Positions 8,157 through 10,677 of a stretch of 10,677 bases of DNA are shown piece after piece. The position numbers and the translations under genes were made by a program. How positions within the stretch are numbered: position 1 is the stretch's first letter; every line of letters starts with the position of its first letter. The stretch comes from Nitrospira lenta (GTDB lineage Bacteria > Nitrospirota > Nitrospiria > Nitrospirales > Nitrospiraceae), in assembly GCA_945906715.1 (NCBI GenBank), contig CAMDRK010000072.1, positions 1 to 10,677 of the forward strand. The letters are read 5' to 3'. The notes beneath the pieces were generated by a model. That model worked only from the letters and a program-made list of their open reading frames with translations. It was not told the DNA's origin and ran no database searches.

Positions 8157-8279
8157 GGGATGTTGAAACTGCCCGCCTGCTTCGTTCTCGCATCGCTCAA
8201 CCCTTCAACGTACCGCAAGGGTACGCCTCAGGGTCTCGCTCGCTGCGGCCTTGCAGGACGGCCAGTTTGAACATCCTGC
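8157..8279. repeat. Dispersed imperfect palindrome, copy 1, after the exbD stop
   Basis: About 123 bp, starting 2 bases after the exbD stop. The ends are inverted repeats: GGGATGTTGAAACTGCCCG on the left pairs with GGCCAGTTTGAACATCC on the right. The centre is a perfect hairpin, CGTACC-GCAAG-GGTACG. Between these lie unpaired segments, TTCGTTCTCG on the left and GCGGCCTTGC on the right, that are identical in copy 2 (9058-9181). No coding potential and no T-run are seen. It resembles a REP- or MITE-like element. Confidence 0.88.
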
Positions 8280-8427
8280 GTGAATTCATAAAGTATATCT
8301 CGTCATAGATCAGAACTGATCGATGAAGCTGATTCCCGATGGTTACGGTTCGTGAATCGAATGTCGAAAATCTAGTCCGAGAAATACTCAGCACTCATAA
8401 CTCAGCACTCAGCACTGGGCTTCAAGA
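8280..8427 (+). other. Rest of the exbD-tonB gap
   Basis: The 273 bp between exbD and the next gene are non-coding. The first 125 bp are palindrome copy 1 with its flanks. From 8280 to 8385 there is no gene; the only ordered element is the interrupted palindrome GATCAG-AA-CTGATC (8308-8321). This gap is long enough to hold an internal promoter, but no good -35/-10 pair was found. The heptamer array 8386-8420 ends 7 bases before the start codon, and no clear Shine-Dalgarno sequence lies between. Confidence 0.5.
8386..8420 (+). repeat. Second heptamer array directly upstream of the TonB/TolA gene
   Basis: Five units in 7-bp register: ACTCAGC, ACTCATA, ACTCAGC, ACTCAGC, ACTGGGC. They are the reverse complement of the GCTGAGT form seen in the array at 7614-7676, so the two arrays belong to the same repeat family. 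Here only one orientation is present. The array ends 7 bp before the start codon at 8428 and occupies the place where a ribosome binding site would normally lie. Confidence 0.85.
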
Positions 8428-9057
8428 ATGGGCTACAAGGGCTTTGAAAAGAAGAAGAGTAAGCTCGGGACGACGCTGTTGATCGTCGGGGTGATCCATC
8501 TTGGGATCGGCGGCGGGCTCTATTGGGTCTCGCAGACTGAATGGGGCCAAGACCTCATCAAGGTCTACAAGCTCAACGCGTTTAAGAAGGAAGAGCCGCC
8601 TCCACCGCCTGAAAAAGAGCCGGAACCGGAGCCGGAACCGCCGAAACCTGAACCGAAGCCTCAGGAAGCGCCTCCTCCGCCGCCTCCACAAGCAGAGGCG
8701 CCTCCGCAGCAGAAAGCGGCCGATGCGCCGGCTGGCCCGCCGCAAATGGATGCCAACCCCTTCGCGATCGGGAAGAGCCGCGGCAAGTTTGCCGGCTACA
8801 CGGATATTCTGACCGCCTCGATTCAAGAGAAGTATCAGCAACCGCCGACTCTCTCCGACGATCTGGAATATGCGGTGATGTGCGAACTGTTGCTCGATGA
8901 GCAAGGGCGCGTGTTGCAGTTCCGCTTGCTCAATTCGTCCGGGAGTCTGCTCTTCGACCAATCCGCTCTCGACGCCCTGTCGAAACTTGCCCAAGTCCGG
9001 CCTCCCCCTGAGGGCATGGATCGGACTGTGATCGTCAAGTTCTTCCCTCCTGCTTAG
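8428..9057 (+). CDS. TonB/TolA-family energy transducer
   Basis: This 209-residue protein has a basic N-terminus (KGFEKKKSK) and one membrane anchor at about 13-33. His24 sits in the anchor at the place of the conserved histidine of TonB/TolA (GVIHLGIGGGL). A Pro/Glu/Lys-rich periplasm-spanning region covers about 55-106. A C-terminal domain (about 121-209) contains VMCELLLDEQGRVLQFRLLNSSGSLLFDQSALDAL, the pattern of TonB/TolA C-terminal domains. It would carry energy from the ExbB/ExbD motor to an outer-membrane partner. The SSG..LFD.SAL.AL form resembles the TolA/TonB_2 type as much as classical TonB. No TolB, Pal or TonB-dependent receptor lies in the window. The ribosome site is weak (TTCAAGA before ATG), which lowers certainty about the exact start, but no upstream alternative is better. 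Confidence 0.88.
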   Translation: MGYKGFEKKKSKLGTTLLIVGVIHLGIGGGLYWVSQTEWGQDLIKVYKLNAFKKEEPPPPPEKEPEPEPEPPKPEPKPQEAPPPPPPQAEAPPQQKAADAPAGPPQMDANPFAIGKSRGKFAGYTDILTASIQEKYQQPPTLSDDLEYAVMCELLLDEQGRVLQFRLLNSSGSLLFDQSALDALSKLAQVRPPPEGMDRTVIVKFFPPA

Positions 9058-9181
9058 CAGGATGCTGAAAAAGCCCGCCAGCTTCGTTCTCGGTTCATCG
9101 AAATCCTCAACGTACCCCTGAGGGTACGCCTCCGGTTTCGATTCGCCTGCGGCCTTGCTGACGAGCTTTTTGAGCATCCTG
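9058..9181. repeat. Dispersed imperfect palindrome, copy 2, after the TonB/TolA stop
   Basis: About 124 bp, beginning at the base after the stop TAG. The ends CAGGATGCTGAAAAAGCCCG and CGAGCTTTTTGAGCATCCTG are inverted repeats; over the outer 25 bases only 3 do not match. The centre is CGTACCC-CTGA-GGGTACG, a perfect 7-bp stem. The arms are of equal length, with a second paired patch (ATCGAAA/TTTCGAT) between unpaired segments shared with copy 1. It could end or stabilise the operon message, although no T-run follows. Confidence 0.9.
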
Positions 9182-9226
9182 CCGGGATCTCTACCCCTTG
9201 TCCCTGCCCTCCAGCCTAGGAAGACT

Positions 9227-9348
9227 GTTGTTAGGTCTGTCTGGTCTGTCTGGTCTATCTCGTTTGCCTAATTCAACCAATCAATCAAGACAGACTAAAC
9301 AGACCAGATAGACCGAATAGACCAGACCAACCAGATAGACCAGATCCT
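9227..9348. repeat. Convergent nonamer array after the TonB/TolA gene
   Basis: The left arm has 9-bp units TCTGTCTGG (9236-9244), TCTGTCTGG (9245-9253) and TCTATCTCG (9254-9262), with a degenerate unit before them. The right arm (about 9286-9348) has units in the opposite sense: CTAAACAGA, CCAGATAGA, CCGAATAGA, CCAGACCAA, CCAGATAGA and CCAGATCCT. The right-arm units match the reverse complements CCAGACAGA and CGAGATAGA of the left-arm units. The two arms enclose about 23 bp that are A/C-rich (TTCAACCAATCAATCAA), so a long imperfect hairpin is possible. It has the same design as the heptamer array at 7614-7720, with a different unit length and sequence. Confidence 0.82.
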
Positions 9349-9745
9349 CCAACCTGCAGGCCGCTGCGCTTGTTTACCAAACCCTCTCAAAGAGTTTACG
9401 GCGTACCCACGTCTCCCTGATCGCCTTGTAATGCGTAGCGGGTAGGTTGCGCTCGCGATGAGTTGTCGCCCGATCCGGTGGAGCCGGATGGCGGCGTCGG
9501 AGGATGGTGGGAAGCACGGTTGCGGTGTGGATCTCTTAACGAAAGATTTACGGGTCATGAACCCTTCGCTGACCAATCTGTAACAGAGACTCATGTAGAA
9601 GGAAGCTGTATCAAACGGAAGGAGGTGGATGCTGGCAAGTGCCGGTTGCAAAAGAAGAAGAGTTGCGCGAAAGGTTGGAATCTAAATGCAGCGGATAGTC
9701 GGAACGGAAGTGAGTGAACAGTAATATTCAACAGGGAGGTTTGTA
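9349..9745 (+). other. Non-coding stretch upstream of the PEP-CTERM-type gene
   Basis: Nothing recognisable as a gene was found in these roughly 400 bp. Frames that stay open use poor starts and give unfamiliar, low-complexity peptides. Visible elements are a hairpin ATCCGG-TGGAG-CCGGAT (9473-9489), an AAGGAGG placed only 3 bases before an ATG at 9629 that opens an 18-residue frame (MLASAGCKRRRVARKVGI, ending 9685), and an ATG directly after that stop that opens a 12-residue frame ending 9724. These could be a leader of the downstream gene, whose own ribosome site is AGGGAGG (9733-9739). The promoter of the 9746 gene probably lies here but was not identified. Confidence 0.45.
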
Positions 9746-10510
9746 ATGAGATTACGGAAATCAGCATTCAAAGCTATCTTGGCCGCAGGCATATTGGCCG
9801 TGGCCGGACTCGGTGGAGTCCCCCAACAGGCGCATGCCGTGACGTTTGCACCGGGCGATGCAGTGCTTGTCCTCTACGGCAATGCTACGGAATATGTCAA
9901 GAACCTGGGTTCGTTCTCGAGCTTGCTCACGAACGGCATTGACCTCGACCTGTCGAGCGTCATCAGCCAGCTCACGCCGAATGGAGTGGGCGGGGGCCCC
10001 GGGGGCAACACGATCGAGTACACCATTGTAGGGAACAACAGTCCGACCTCGATGTTCTTCGGGAGTGCCTCCACCGCGGCCCAATGGGTCGGGTCGAACC
10101 TCAACCTGACCAGTCCTGCCACCTACGAAGGCGCGCTGTCGAACTGGAGGGGGCCGTTGGGCGTAGCAGCAGATCCGACGAGGACTCTCTATTTGGCGAC
10201 CGATGCTTTAGCCTTTACCCCGAACTTGAATGGTTCGGGAAACGATAGCCTCGGCGGGTCTATTCCTGCAGCGCGCAGGGGATCGGTGGACATCGATACC
10301 GTCCTCAATTTACTGCAAGTCCAACCAAATGGTTCGGGCGTCAAGACCATTACCACGGTCGGGTCGGCTTTTTTGAGTCAGGCGAACGGTCACTTCGTGG
10401 TGAGCGCAGTGCCGGTGCCAGCAGCGGTGGTGCTCTTTGCGACTGGTGTGATCGGACTCGTAGGCTTGGCTCGTCGCAAGATGTCGGGCACACGGCCTGA
10501 GGCGGCATAG
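9746..10510 (+). CDS. Secreted protein with VPxPA-type PEP-CTERM sorting signal
   Basis: This 254-residue exported protein has an unrecognised central domain. The N-terminus is a signal peptide (MRLRKSAFKA, hydrophobic core, likely cut after AHA at 31). The C-terminus has the tripartite sorting signal: AVPVPAA at 221-227, a membrane helix to about 241 (VVLFATGVIGLVGL), then ARRK at 242-245. This matches the VPLPA-type variant of PEP-CTERM signals, which an exosortase processes so that the protein reaches the outer surface or the exopolysaccharide matrix. Nine residues follow the basic cluster, slightly longer than typical. The middle is Gly/Asn/Ser/Thr-rich without cysteine and has a GGGPGG patch at 82-87. 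The ATG at 9746 has AGGGAGG 6 bases upstream. No exosortase lies in the window, so processing depends on a gene elsewhere. Confidence 0.85.
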   Translation: MRLRKSAFKAILAAGILAVAGLGGVPQQAHAVTFAPGDAVLVLYGNATEYVKNLGSFSSLLTNGIDLDLSSVISQLTPNGVGGGPGGNTIEYTIVGNNSPTSMFFGSASTAAQWVGSNLNLTSPATYEGALSNWRGPLGVAADPTRTLYLATDALAFTPNLNGSGNDSLGGSIPAARRGSVDIDTVLNLLQVQPNGSGVKTITTVGSAFLSQANGHFVVSAVPVPAAVVLFATGVIGLVGLARRKMSGTRPEAA

Positions 10511-10569
10511 TTCGTATTATCGAAATCAACAAGACAGATGAGATTATCCATCATTTCAAGGAGAACATT

Positions 10570-10677
10570 ATGAAAACCATGTCGAAAGTAGCCATAGCCC
10601 TCGTGGGCGCGGCAGGGCTTGCGCTGGCGGCGGAAAGTGCCCAAGCGCAGCTCGTCCTCAATGGAGCCGGCTCGTCA
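10570..10677 (+). CDS. Exported protein, N-terminal 36 residues, possibly PstS-like substrate-binding
   Basis: An AAGGAG (10558-10563) lies 6 bases before the ATG at 10570. The frame is open to the window edge. The 36 residues comprise a signal peptide (MKTMSKVAIALVGAAGLALA, then AESAQA) likely cut after AQA, followed by QLVLNGAGSS. The GAGSS at the mature start resembles the start of periplasmic phosphate-binding (PstS-type) proteins, where a G-A-(G/S) loop contacts the ligand; this is suggestive only. It lies 59 bp after the sorting-signal protein with no terminator between, so the two are probably cotranscribed. Confidence 0.6.
   Translation, partial: MKTMSKVAIALVGAAGLALAAESAQAQLVLNGAGSS

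Noticed and set aside
8422..9177. Long minus-strand frame of 251 residues across the TonB/TolA gene
   Set aside because: Its Arg-rich run (RRRRRRFLRLRF) is the antisense of the Pro/Glu-rich spacer; the plus strand has a membrane anchor and a TonB-type domain.
9471..9520. Group II intron domain V or other intron remnant
   Set aside because: GAGCCGGATGGCGGC recalls a domain V start, but the rest does not form the expected 34-base hairpin and no reverse transcriptase is present.
9633..9650. Sigma-54 type promoter, TGGCA...TTGCA
   Set aside because: The GG and GC doublets are 12 bases apart, where the family needs 10.
9295..9651. Minus-strand 118-residue frame
   Set aside because: Its C-terminal end is the translated nonamer array (WSIWLVWSIRSIWSV), a mark of a chance frame through repeats.
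9463..9717. Plus-strand 84-residue frame upstream of the sorting-signal gene
   Set aside because: It starts with TTG without a ribosome site and shows no familiar domain or consistent coding character.
9987..10007. G/C-rich run in the sorting-signal gene as a phase-variable tract
   Set aside because: The longest single-base runs are only five, broken by C, and they encode a plain GGGPGG loop; too short for convincing slippage.

Overview
The window looks like a chromosomal stretch of a Gram-negative, diderm bacterium of moderately high GC. My best guess is a Nitrospira-like member of the Nitrospirota. The diderm call is firm, because the window holds outer-membrane POTRA/beta-barrel, two-partner secretion, type II secretion, ExbB/ExbD/TonB and PEP-CTERM-type sorting genes. 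The genus is only an inference from the gene mix and from a dispersed palindromic repeat that I recall from Nitrospira genomes; I could not check it.

Layout. (1) Bases 1-409, minus strand: the N-terminal 136 residues of a type II secretion inner-membrane protein (GspC), running off the left edge. (2) Bases 410-682: a divergent intergenic region with a perfect 12-bp palindrome. (3) Bases 683-7600, plus strand: a tight run of tpsB (POTRA plus outer-membrane barrel transporter), tpsA (1405-residue filamentous-haemagglutinin-type exoprotein) and an ExbB/TolQ-type proton channel. (4) Bases 7601-9348: exbD/tolR and a TonB/TolA-type energy transducer. Every junction here is filled with repeats: a convergent heptamer array, two copies of a roughly 123-bp imperfect palindrome that directly abut stop codons, a second heptamer array, and a convergent nonamer array. 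(5) Bases 9349-9745: about 400 bp without a convincing gene. (6) Bases 9746-10677: a secreted protein with a VPxPA-type PEP-CTERM sorting tail, then the start of a second exported protein whose mature N-terminus resembles phosphate-binding (PstS-like) proteins.

How it may work together. TpsB would secrete TpsA across the outer membrane. TpsA has exactly two cysteines, in a CxxC near its C-terminus, which may hold it at the surface. ExbB, ExbD and the TonB/TolA protein would form an inner-membrane motor that passes proton-motive force to the outer membrane. Finding this motor directly behind a two-partner secretion pair, with no TonB-dependent receptor in view, is the most interesting genetic arrangement. 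The two palindrome copies differ by paired, compensating changes, which suggests that their folded form is what is conserved.
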